DNA from: Acidobacteriota bacterium
GTDB taxonomy: Bacteria > Acidobacteriota > UBA6911 > JACQSX01
DNA length: 64,000 nt
Direction: 5' to 3'
Assembly: GCA_016211105.1 (NCBI GenBank)
Contig: JACQSX010000016.1
Coordinates: 62,001-126,000, forward strand
Positions within the stretch are counted from its first letter, which is position 1. The number at the start of each line of letters is the position of its first letter. The translations under genes and the position numbers were made by a program. Below the pieces are notes generated by a model. That model was not told the origin of the DNA, did no database searches, and saw only the letters and a list, made by a program, of their open reading frames with translations. Shown piece by piece: positions 40,821 to 48,409 of this stretch.

Positions 40821-41357
40821 TTACTTGTTTCGCGTCGCCAAGTCGTAGAGAAGCCCGGCCACGCCTCCTGACAGAGCTCCAATCCCCGCGCCTTTCTTGC
40901 CTCCAGCCGCTGCTCCGATTGCCGCGCCGGCTCCCGCGCTGCCGCCCACGATCAGAACGTCTTTCTCCCAGGAGCGTTTCTTCTTGTCAGGTGGCGCGGC
41001 CCGTCTTTCCACAATCGTCGGCTTGGATCGCACAAACTCCTCACGGCTGACGTTGCGATCAGAGAGCACGACCGGGTGTATACCGGTCTGATCACGCATG
41101 TACACCGGATCGCGGCGTTCCTTTGGAATGATTAAATGTGCTCTCTGGCCATTCGCTAGGGTTACCGGCACGATCGTGGCTTGCATTGGCCCATCGGGTG
41201 TTGCGATTTGGTCAGCGTATGCTCCACTCACGCCATATTTTTCCTCGAGCAATTTGGGATCGAGAACATCGCTGCTGCGGGAACAACCCCAAAGGGCTAT
41301 CGCGCTGATGAACGCCAGCGCAAAGACTTGTTTTGTTGTTCGACGTATGCACTTCAT
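40821..41357 (-). CDS. Glycine-zipper lipoprotein
   Basis: The 178-residue protein has a lipoprotein signal with lipobox LWGC (Cys about 24). A charged middle part (about 60-130) contains MRDQTGIHPVVLSDRN. A C-terminal glycine zipper follows (VGGSAGAGAAIGAAAGGKKGAG, split by GG pairs, about 138-170). GGGAGGG precedes the ATG. It is the third glycine-zipper envelope protein in the window and lies next to the OmpA-family gene, so an outer-membrane setting is likely. Confidence 0.8.
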   Translation of the reverse strand: MKCIRRTTKQVFALAFISAIALWGCSRSSDVLDPKLLEEKYGVSGAYADQIATPDGPMQATIVPVTLANGQRAHLIIPKERRDPVYMRDQTGIHPVVLSDRNVSREEFVRSKPTIVERRAAPPDKKKRSWEKDVLIVGGSAGAGAAIGAAAGGKKGAGIGALSGGVAGLLYDLATRNK

Positions 41358-41468
41358 AGTTTTACCCTCCCTGCATGGGTGATGCGGGCATTCTTCGAAA
41401 GTTTCAAGACCGCTGCGATGACCGACGCCATCGCCTGTTTCGAAAAGTTGCCCGTTGCACTCTCCACG

Positions 41469-41693
41469 TCAGCAAGCTTTTCCAAGGTGACGCTCCCTCT
41501 TGGTTTCGCTCAAATCAGGCGCCCAAACCGGAAAATCTGAAGCAAAGAGAAATTCGATCATCTGATTGCCATACCGAGCTTTCAACATCCAGTACGCTTC
41601 TTGTTTCACTCTCTTAGGATGAGCGTTGCTTCTGAGCGAGAAAAATCGAAGTCTTTTCCCTATCTTAGCCAACAACAAGTAATGACGGGACAT
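41469..41693 (-). CDS. Small basic hypothetical protein under a bidirectional stress-type promoter
   Basis: From ATG 41693 (GGAG upstream) the protein has 74 residues, rich in Arg/Lys and aromatic residues (HYLLLAKIGKRLRFF, EAYWMLKARYGNQM, FASDFPVWAPDLSE). No family is recognised. An in-frame codon at 41747 lies upstream but has no ribosome site. The predicted transcription start near 41764 comes from the reverse half of the palindrome at 41815-41826. Confidence 0.6.
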   Translation of the reverse strand: MSRHYLLLAKIGKRLRFFSLRSNAHPKRVKQEAYWMLKARYGNQMIEFLFASDFPVWAPDLSETKRERHLGKAC

Positions 41694-41770
41694 GAGTGTT
41701 TCTCCTTTCTTCATCTGCCTAAAGAGCTGTCCTCTGACTCCGTTCACGACTATTGGATTTCTCAGCTCGA

Positions 41771-41870
41771 AATATGGGCTAATTCCGGGGGGAGACGCAA
41801 TACGGGGGAAGCCTTAGGAGGTCCTAGTGGATTTGCCGAATTGTGATCCGCTTTGCAATGAGGGCATAGT
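41771..41870. promoter_or_regulatory. Bidirectional stress-type promoter (sigma factor forward, 74-residue protein reverse)
   Basis: One palindrome, TAGGAGGTCCTA (41815-41826), serves both strands. Forward: 14 nt, -35 TTGTGA (41841-41846), 18 nt, -10 CATAGT (41865-41870). Reverse: 14 nt, -35 TTGCGT (41800-41795), 18 nt, -10 CATATT (41776-41771). Both sides keep the exact spacing of the other copies. Confidence 0.75.
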
Positions 41871-41941
41871 TTCAGGTGGAAAGTTGAATCATGGAGAATC
41901 GTCCTGCCTTAGGCCATTTGTTAGACCATGGAGGGGAAGGT

Positions 41942-43417
41942 ATGCGCACAACGGCTATTGAGTACGATCCGGAAGTGGAGGAACATTCCGACCGTGACCC
42001 GCTTGAAAGAAGAACGGAAGATTCTTACGCCGAAGCTGATGATACGGAAGACCGCGACATGGCGTCTGCGGATCCGATGATTCTTTATTTTAAGGAAATG
42101 GGTAAGATCGACCTGTTGGATCGACAGGAAGAGGTGCAAATTGCAAAGCGTATTGAGAGCAGCAGGGCAAGGATCGACGGATTGCTGTGTGCCACCCTGT
42201 CTATGGGCCACGTTCTTGTTGATGCCAAAAACCATTTGTTGCGGCGCACGATGAGGATCCGGGAGGTCTTAGCTCTAGCCAATGAGCTGAATCGCCAACA
42301 GTTAGGGAGTATCCGGAGGACCACGGTCGCTAAGATTGAGGAACTAGAACGGCAGTTGAGGCAATTCGAGAGGGGTCTGGCTGAGATGGATCTGAAGAAC
42401 CGTGAATTTTCCCTTCTGAAATTCAAACAGCAACTTGGAAAGAAAATCCGGGCTCTGGGTCTAAACTATGACATCATCAACAAACACGTTGAACTCTATC
42501 TTCGATTGGAAAGCGAGCTGCATCCGTCCTTGCGCCGTATCAGCACCTTGAAGGAAGAATTGGCGCAAGGGCGCTATGATGACGTCGCGAGAAAAATTCA
42601 GCCAGAAGAAGCGAAAATCCAGTCCATTGAAAAACAGCTTCATGCTTCCCGCTACGAAATCATAAGAACCGGTCGCCTGCTGCGGCGTCATCAGATGGAG
42701 ATGGAGCGAGCTAAAGACAAGCTGACTGCCGCCAACCTTCGGTTGGTCGTTTCCATCGCAAAAAAATATAACTCTCGCAACTTGCACTTCTTGGATCTGG
42801 TGCAAGAAGGGAACATCGGCCTGATGCGCGCGGTGGACAAGTTCGATTACCGCTTGGGTTACAAGTTTTCCACTTACGCGACTTGGTGGATACGCCAGTC
42901 CATCAATCGCGCGATTGCAGACTCCGGTCGAATGATCCGCATTCCCGTCCACATGGTGGAAGCGATGAACAGGTTTTCCAAGCGGGTGAATGAATTTACG
43001 CGGGAGAACGGTCACGAGCCAAGCGAAGAAGAAATTTCCCGTGCCGCGAAGATACCCGTAAAGAAGGTGCGCAAGATCCTGGAAATGGCGCACGAGTCAG
43101 TCTCTTTAGAGTCTGTGGCATGGGACGGCGATTCGTCCACGGTTAGCAAGTTCATTGCTGACAAAAACGCCTTGAGTCCGGACGCCATTGTTGCTGGGAG
43201 GATGCGGCGCCAATGTATCGAGACTATCTTGCACACGCTTACTTCTCGAGAAAAGAAGATCGTCTGTCTTCGGTTCGGTCTCTCGGCGAGCGACAAGGAA
43301 CACACCCTGGAGGAAATAGGTAGGATGCTGGGTGTTACGCGGGAGAGAATTAGGCAGATTGAGAAAAGAGCGCTTTCGAAACTGGAGCAGTACGCGCAAG
43401 TGAGCCTTGTGCAGTAG
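41942..43417 (+). CDS. RpoD-like sigma-70 factor (stress-inducible paralogue candidate)
   Basis: From ATG 41942 (GGAGGGG upstream) the protein has 491 residues; an in-frame ATG at 41891 adds 17 residues. Region 1.2 ([21 protein letters not shown]) is followed by a long non-conserved helical insert (about 80-240), regions 2.1-2.4 ([41 protein letters not shown]), region 3 ([18 protein letters not shown]) and region 4 ([23 protein letters not shown]). It lacks an obvious long region 1.1. Region 2.4 reads [12 protein letters not shown] where the housekeeping factor has ADQARTIRIPVH, suggesting a group-2 paralogue with near-standard -10 recognition. Its promoter belongs to the proposed stress regulon. 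Confidence 0.88.
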   Translation: MRTTAIEYDPEVEEHSDRDPLERRTEDSYAEADDTEDRDMASADPMILYFKEMGKIDLLDRQEEVQIAKRIESSRARIDGLLCATLSMGHVLVDAKNHLLRRTMRIREVLALANELNRQQLGSIRRTTVAKIEELERQLRQFERGLAEMDLKNREFSLLKFKQQLGKKIRALGLNYDIINKHVELYLRLESELHPSLRRISTLKEELAQGRYDDVARKIQPEEAKIQSIEKQLHASRYEIIRTGRLLRRHQMEMERAKDKLTAANLRLVVSIAKKYNSRNLHFLDLVQEGNIGLMRAVDKFDYRLGYKFSTYATWWIRQSINRAIADSGRMIRIPVHMVEAMNRFSKRVNEFTRENGHEPSEEEISRAAKIPVKKVRKILEMAHESVSLESVAWDGDSSTVSKFIADKNALSPDAIVAGRMRRQCIETILHTLTSREKKIVCLRFGLSASDKEHTLEEIGRMLGVTRERIRQIEKRALSKLEQYAQVSLVQ

Positions 43418-43495
43418 GGCAACGTTTCAGGCAAACTTGCGACTTTTGGTGAGGGTGGAGAAATTGTTAGACGCGGCCAAACTCTTGATTTGAAA

Positions 43496-43581
43496 TGCCG
43501 AAGGGGGGAGTCGAACCCCCACGGGCCTCGCGGCCCGCTGGATTTTGAGTCCAGTGCGTCTGCCAGTTCCGCCACTTCGGC
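43496..43581 (-). tRNA. tRNA-Leu (anticodon CAA)
   Basis: The 86-nt cloverleaf has acceptor arms GCCGAAG/CTTCGGC, anticodon loop ACTCAAAAT giving anticodon CAA, a long variable arm (CGGGCCGCGAGGCCCG) typical of class II tRNAs, and a T-arm with GGTTCGACTCC. The discriminator is A. No CCA is encoded. An integrase relic lies 77 bp upstream of its 5' end. Confidence 0.95.
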
Positions 43582-43657
43582 ATAGTGTTGAGCTGCAGTA
43601 ACTTATCCTACAATACTTTTACTCCTGCTGAACGGTTCTAGTGGACGGCCTCCTGTT

Positions 43658-43920
43658 TTACTCCTGTGCTCGCCATTTGGCCTCCTGCTGCTGCGCTATG
43701 GCCGCTGCCCCAAAGGCATGATCCCTTTGGTAGCGGGCATAGCGCTTGATGGTGATTTCGATGCTAGAGTGTCCCATCAACTCCTGGATACTTCGAAGAT
43801 CCACACCTTACCTTACATCGCCCACTGTGTGCCCCTGAAATTACGGAGACTTTTCAGGGTGATCCCGGACCATTCTACCCGGTCTAGCGCTTTCTTCAAT
43901 AAGCCGCGCAGGTCACGGAA
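43658..43920 (-). pseudogene. Tyrosine-recombinase (integrase) C-terminal relic
   Basis: On the minus strand an upstream fragment (RDLRGLLKKALDRVEWSGIT) ends at a stop. A second frame then gives GVDLRSIQELMGHSS followed by IEITIKRYARYQRDHA up to a TAA at 43660-43658. The second part is the conserved C-terminal H/Y region of phage-type integrases (LGH and catalytic Tyr in RYARY). The frameshift/stop between them and the missing N-terminal two-thirds show it is inactive. Its position next to tRNA-Leu suggests a past integration at that site. Confidence 0.75.
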
Positions 43921-44174
43921 AGGCTTAGCGGTCTGGCGACGTTGCCCTTAGTTGGCCATATTTATGCCGATCGTTGCGGGTTTGAATCTGTGCCCGGTGT
44001 GGGAAAGTTTCGTGGAGCAGTAAACAACCGGATCGACGATGCTCCGGCCTGAGGCGGAACCTCAGGGAAGTGAATCGTGTCGTGACATTAATCACTTTGG
44101 CCTGACCTTTGAGAGATGTAAAATCAATAGATAATTTTGAGTTTCCTCGGAATGGTCGGAATGGGAGGTAGCGT

Positions 44175-45314
44175 ATGAAGCAATTAAGAAATGGGCTGGG
44201 TCTCGGAATACTCTTTCTATGCGTTGTGGTATTTGCTGTTGCCGCACTGGCTCAAGGCGGGGGTCCGCCTCAAGGAGCCGGAGGTGGCAAGCCGGCCGGT
44301 GTAGATCATAAGGCGCGGCAAACACGTCCTATTCAACTTGGAACCTCTGGAGGCAATGCGAAAGATCTGGCGAATGGGTTTTGCTGCTCCGGCACCTTGG
44401 GAGCATTGGTACAGATTGGAGGCGCGCAGTACATCCTCAGCAACGCCCATGTCTTTGCCGGAGACGTGGTGGCAGGTGGAAACAATCGCGTTGCTGCGGT
44501 GGGAGACCCGATTAATCAGCCGGGGCTGGTCGATGTTTCATGTCAAGACATCCCTGCCGACTATGTCGCCAGTCTTTCACAATGGGCCGCGCTCAATTCA
44601 GGTGCAAACGTGGACGCGGCGTTGGCTCAAGCAGTTTCCGGCGCTGTCAGGACGGACGGCGCCATTTTGGAAATCGGGACAATCAGTTCCTCCACGGTTG
44701 GGGCTGTTCCAGGTCAGAGGGTCAAAAAGAGCGGTAGAACGACCGGCCTGACCCGCAGTTCCGTTGACAGCCTCAATGCAACGGTTAGCGTGCAGTATTC
44801 AGACGAGTGTGCCGGGAACACATTCGTCAAAACGTTCACGGGCCAGATCATTGTCAAGAATAGAGGAAGCAAGTTTCTCAACAGTGGCGATTCTGGCTCC
44901 CTAATGGTCGAAGATGTGGCCACAAACCCGCAAGCGGTCGGTCTGCTTTACGCAGGCAGTAGTGTCTTGGCGGTCGCCAATCCCATCGACGATGTGCTTA
45001 ACTTTTTCGGCGCGAGCTTTGGGACACCGGCAACCGTGGTGGGCGCCAGCGCCACGTCGACGACAACAATCAGCACAGCCGAGGCACAATTGCAGCGTAA
45101 CATTGCTCGCGCCAGCGCCGTGCAGCAGCGCAACGCCGCTCTGCTTTCCAGTGTGCCGCGTGGTGTAGGCCATGCAGTGGGAGTGGAAGCTTCAGGCGTT
45201 GTGATTAAAGTCCTGGTGGAAGCAATCACTCCAGAAGCATTAAGATCCGTCCCGCAGCGGTTGGAAGGCTTTGCCGTCGTTGTCGAAGAGGTTGGCCGAA
45301 TTGTCGCATTTTGA
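44175..45314 (+). CDS. Secreted trypsin-like protease with C-terminal 'EAV' beta domain
   Basis: The 379-residue protein has a signal peptide (about 1-27) and then a chymotrypsin-like protease core (about 50-285): His in YILSNAHVFAG and Ser in NSGDSGSLMV, as in Nal1-like serine proteases. The C-terminal ~60 residues (GVGHAVGVEASGVVIKV, then LEGFAVVVEEVGRIVA) form a separate small domain. That domain reappears alone as the protein at 45391-45657. GGGAGGT lies before the ATG. A terminator hairpin follows. Confidence 0.8.
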   Translation: MKQLRNGLGLGILFLCVVVFAVAALAQGGGPPQGAGGGKPAGVDHKARQTRPIQLGTSGGNAKDLANGFCCSGTLGALVQIGGAQYILSNAHVFAGDVVAGGNNRVAAVGDPINQPGLVDVSCQDIPADYVASLSQWAALNSGANVDAALAQAVSGAVRTDGAILEIGTISSSTVGAVPGQRVKKSGRTTGLTRSSVDSLNATVSVQYSDECAGNTFVKTFTGQIIVKNRGSKFLNSGDSGSLMVEDVATNPQAVGLLYAGSSVLAVANPIDDVLNFFGASFGTPATVVGASATSTTTISTAEAQLQRNIARASAVQQRNAALLSSVPRGVGHAVGVEASGVVIKVLVEAITPEALRSVPQRLEGFAVVVEEVGRIVAF

Positions 45315-45343
45315 GCATCTTTGCTGAAGATTCACACTTTCCA

Positions 45344-45379
45344 ACCCGCCACGTTCAGACCAGGCGGGCTTTTATTTTC
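45344..45379 (+). terminator. Rho-independent terminator after the protease gene
   Basis: CCCGCC (45345-45350) pairs with GGCGGG (45363-45368), and the stem is followed by a T-rich tail (CTTTTATTTTCC). It lies 30 bp after the protease stop and just before the stand-alone C-domain gene. Confidence 0.75.
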
Positions 45380-45390
45380 CCTTTTTCTTG

Positions 45391-45657
45391 ATGAAGCGAC
45401 GCACTCCTGCCGAGATCGCAAAGCAGGCAGAGCGTTTGTTAAGCCGCTACAGCGCACATTGGATGGCCACTGAGGGCGTGGTGGCTTGCGGCATCGGTCT
45501 GAAGAACCAGCGAGACCCAAGCTCTGTGGTTATTAAGATATACGTCCGCCAGTTAGGTCTGCCCCCACTCCGGCGGCTACCGCGAACAGTCGATGGTATC
45601 CCAGTTGTGATTGAAGAAGGCGGTGAAATTAAAGCATTGAAAGAAAGAAAACAATAA
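45391..45657 (+). CDS. Stand-alone homologue of the C-terminal domain of the preceding protease
   Basis: The 88-residue protein has no signal peptide. It shares with the protease at 44175-45314 the pattern GVVACGIG...VVIKIYV...LP..VDGIPVVIEE.GEI, against GHAVGVE...VVIKVLV...VPQRLEGFAVVVEE.GRI. This suggests that the same fold was duplicated or split off. An N-terminal helical part (TPAEIAKQAERLLSRYSAHW) is unique. It could be an inhibitor, chaperone or substrate-binding partner; none of these is shown. ATG 45391 lies directly after a weak terminator tail with no clear ribosome site. Confidence 0.6.
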   Translation: MKRRTPAEIAKQAERLLSRYSAHWMATEGVVACGIGLKNQRDPSSVVIKIYVRQLGLPPLRRLPRTVDGIPVVIEEGGEIKALKERKQ

Positions 45658-46006
45658 TCGGGATGGGTAAAACAAACAATAGATGGTTGGCTGCTGCCGG
45701 CGAATGTCGTCAGTGGAAGGGTATTTCGATGCGTCTGCGGAGCTGGAACGACATGGGGTGACGGTATGGCGGAGAAAGTCGTGTGGCATCTCGTGTGGAG
45801 GGGGAAAAGTCCCCCTCTGAGCGTGCGGCTCTTACCTGCATCCGGAGCTTTTCGGCCAACCAGATACAAAAGGTGCAGAGTAAGGCGCGAGACCACGAAG
45901 GAATGCGACGGATATTTCAGCCGTGGCTCATGCCCTCTGGTAGAATAGAGACGCTTGTGCCGCTAAGATCTCAGGCGAAAAATTTTGTTAGACAACGAGG
46001 GAACTC
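45658..46006. other. Intergenic stretch with one strong hairpin
   Basis: No gene is recognised. A perfect 8-bp hairpin (GAGGGGGA and complement, loop AAAG) is at 45798-45817 without a T-tail, so it is not a standard terminator. Confidence 0.45.
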
Positions 46007-46900
46007 ATGCTGAAACGACTTTTGATCATTCTTGTAGCAGCCACATTCACGCATACCGGATTTTTAACAGTTGCGGCTCAATCCATCGATGGTGGCGCCA
46101 TGATGGTTTGGGTGGTGCGAGAGTACGGTAGCTGGGACAATCCGCTTCACAGCGAGTTTAGTATAAACGGAAAGCTCGTTAATGTTTTCACGGCGGACAC
46201 TTTCGAATCAATTGAAGGCCAGCTTAAAAACGAATGGAATACGATTACGATTAAGACCACTCCACAGGAACCAGCTAATAAAGCTAACGGATTGATTTTT
46301 CGAATCGGCCCGATGCGAAAAGATGGGCAGAAAATGGTGATGGAACCGGTTCTGTGGGAGTTTCGCAACGATACGGACTGGAAATTTGACCAGAAGACCG
46401 GAACCTATTCCCATCCGCTAGGACCGGGCGTAAAGGAGGTGACGCTGTCGTATAGTCTCTACTTTGCGGGAATGCAGCAGGAAAATGGGGAATTGAAGGC
46501 GGGAGATTTTATCCTGCGCGGTAAACCTACTTACGGCTCCTGGAATTCTCCTGTGACAGCAACCGTGTTTATCAACGGGACCCCTTTCAACTCTTTTACA
46601 TTGCAGGACAGAACGATTGTTATCACGTCGCTTTTGAAACCGGGGAAGAATGAAATCAAGCTGATCTCCAGCCGGGTCAAAAACAGCATTAAGGACAATG
46701 ATATTGGATTCGAGGTGCTGGGCCCCGCTGAATGGAACGTCCAGCAGAACAAGTATCTGCTTGCGCCGCTGGTACAGTTCAAAAGCATGCAGGGATGGAG
46801 AATGGATCCAAAAACAGGCGTATTGATCAATCCGGCCAAACCGGATTCTGAAACCATTGAGCGCGTGATCCCGTTTATTCTGAAAGAGAGTGCAAGGTAG
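46007..46900 (+). CDS. Secreted two-repeat beta protein of unknown function
   Basis: The 297-residue protein has a signal peptide (about 1-25). Two related units follow, REYGSWDNPLHSEFSINGKL...NEWNTITIKT (about 38-90) and PTYGSWNSPVTATVFINGTP...PGKNEIKLIS (about 168-220). They share YGSW.NP/SP, F/V-x-INGK/TP, a mid Phe and G/W-x-N-x-I-x-I/L. Each unit is probably a carbohydrate-binding-like beta-sandwich. No catalytic motif is seen. A GAGGGAA lies before the ATG. It may bind a surface polymer; this is only inference from the beta composition and export. Confidence 0.65.
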   Translation: MLKRLLIILVAATFTHTGFLTVAAQSIDGGAMMVWVVREYGSWDNPLHSEFSINGKLVNVFTADTFESIEGQLKNEWNTITIKTTPQEPANKANGLIFRIGPMRKDGQKMVMEPVLWEFRNDTDWKFDQKTGTYSHPLGPGVKEVTLSYSLYFAGMQQENGELKAGDFILRGKPTYGSWNSPVTATVFINGTPFNSFTLQDRTIVITSLLKPGKNEIKLISSRVKNSIKDNDIGFEVLGPAEWNVQQNKYLLAPLVQFKSMQGWRMDPKTGVLINPAKPDSETIERVIPFILKESAR

Positions 46901-47483
46901 ATCGCGGCTCTGACATGGGACCACTTGGCCGTGTAGACGCCCTTACTGGAAACTGGTCGGCCGCGCCCTTTTCGTACGCATAGGAGCGCGCTAAATAGAG
47001 CAGCTCTGCACGAAAAGGCAAGGGACTGCGACTGCCTGCCCCATCGGCCTGTCATCCTGGCGGTAGAATATGGAGTACAAAATCGCCTCGCCCGTGGGCT
47101 CCCGTTCCATCCTGGGAATCTTGCCGCCAAAACGGGCACGTATCTTTGCCTGTTTCTGAAGGAGTGCGATGCCCTCGGTCACGCGCTCGGACCGGGCGGA
47201 GATCTGTTCCTTCAATTCTCTTTTCTTCTGCACTGGAGACACCGGTTCAGGTCGTTGCCATCTGCGGGAAAAGCGAAGAGCTCAAAGCGAAACTGGAACA
47301 ATTGAAGAAGGGTTTCCATAAGCGTAAGACCGGACCACGGTACGCAGGCCCTTTCAAAATCTTCCAGCCCGTGAGGGCTCTCACAGTGTCTCCCTTTCCC
47401 GCGCGGTATCGTTAGATCTGATCAACAAGGACAGAGCTTCTTCCTCTGATTCTCGTCGGCGATTCGTACAAGATTCGTGCCTC
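46901..47483. other. Gene-poor stretch with remnants
   Basis: A minus-strand open frame at 46991-47242 (ISARSERVTEGIALL) has no recognisable family or ribosome site. On the plus strand at about 47225-47320, TPVQVVAICGKSEELKAKLE resembles the start of the C-terminal domain of MurG/MGDG-synthase-type glycosyltransferases, but nothing before or after extends it. I read it as a fragment of a lost gene. Confidence 0.35.
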
Positions 47484-48140
47484 ATGGTAAAAATAAGAGT
47501 TCGCATTATCACACGTGATAAATTCCGCTACCTCGGATTACGAAGCACTCTGACTAAGAACGACAGCTTCGTGGTCGTGGAAAAAAACGACCTGCCAGAT
47601 GAGACACAGATTGTCGCCCAGTTCATGCCCGACGTAGTGGTCTTCGATATAAGCACCGTCCAGATTGAATTACCCATGTTCGTGAGGACCTGCAAACAAG
47701 TCTCTCCCCACACCAAACTCCTGGTCATCGGCGCTAATGATAATGCCGAAGTGGTGACGCGTGCTTTACGCGCCGGTGCAAAGGGTTATCTCAACATCCT
47801 TTGTTTTCCTGATGAGATCATTTCCGCAACCAAGGCCGTCCATGGCGGTAACGCGTGGATACCGCGAAGAGCCATGAGCGAATTCATAGACGAAATAGCA
47901 TCGGAAATGAATTTGAAAGCTCAGGTTCACGGAAAGACGGGCGTCACCAGAACTCAAAAAAAGGTTTTGGAGCTGCTTGCGCGCCAGGGTTTGACCAATA
48001 AGGAAATTGCAGGCCAGCTAGGGATCGAGGCACGGACGGTCGAGTTTCACATCACTAGTTTGCTGCGCAAATTCAATTTATCAAATCGTAATCAACTGGT
48101 AATTCACGCTATCAGAAAGAATCTCGTTTCCGTGAAATGA
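47484..48140 (+). CDS. Orphan LuxR-type response regulator with degenerate receiver
   Basis: The 218-residue protein is receiver-like (about 1-120) plus LuxR HTH (about 150-212: LELLARQGLTNKEIAGQLG, RTVEFHITSLLRKF). The receiver keeps one Asp in VVVFDISTVQ at the expected phosphorylation site. It lacks the acidic pair at the first strand (RVRIITRDKFRY) and the usual T/S-K context (LVIGANDN, KGYLNI). Phosphorylation by a kinase is therefore doubtful. There is no kinase gene nearby. It may bind DNA constitutively or respond to another signal. A pilus-type protein gene follows after ~270 bp. Confidence 0.82.
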   Translation: MVKIRVRIITRDKFRYLGLRSTLTKNDSFVVVEKNDLPDETQIVAQFMPDVVVFDISTVQIELPMFVRTCKQVSPHTKLLVIGANDNAEVVTRALRAGAKGYLNILCFPDEIISATKAVHGGNAWIPRRAMSEFIDEIASEMNLKAQVHGKTGVTRTQKKVLELLARQGLTNKEIAGQLGIEARTVEFHITSLLRKFNLSNRNQLVIHAIRKNLVSVK

Positions 48141-48409
48141 ATGTGCCGGGCGTTGTTTCCACGTAGTTCCTGCACCTCTGGACTCCCTACTCGGTAGTTT
48201 AACCCTTGAGTACCTCGCCCCGTACTTTTTTCGGTTTTCCACAGTGCTACTTTCTTCAGCAAGACCGTCGTCTCACCTGTGGTTTTTCTGTGCCCTAATG
48301 CGGATTTCCGTCCTGGTACCTCAAACTCGCTTCCTATTAATTAGAGGACGAAGGGAAGCCGGATTTCAAGACCGGAGCCCTATTACCCCTATTACATAGG
48401 AGGGCACTT

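Noticed and set aside
45798-45817. Perfect hairpin after the 88-residue gene as a terminator
   Set aside because: It has no T-tail and lies ~140 bp after the stop codon, so I do not call it a terminator.
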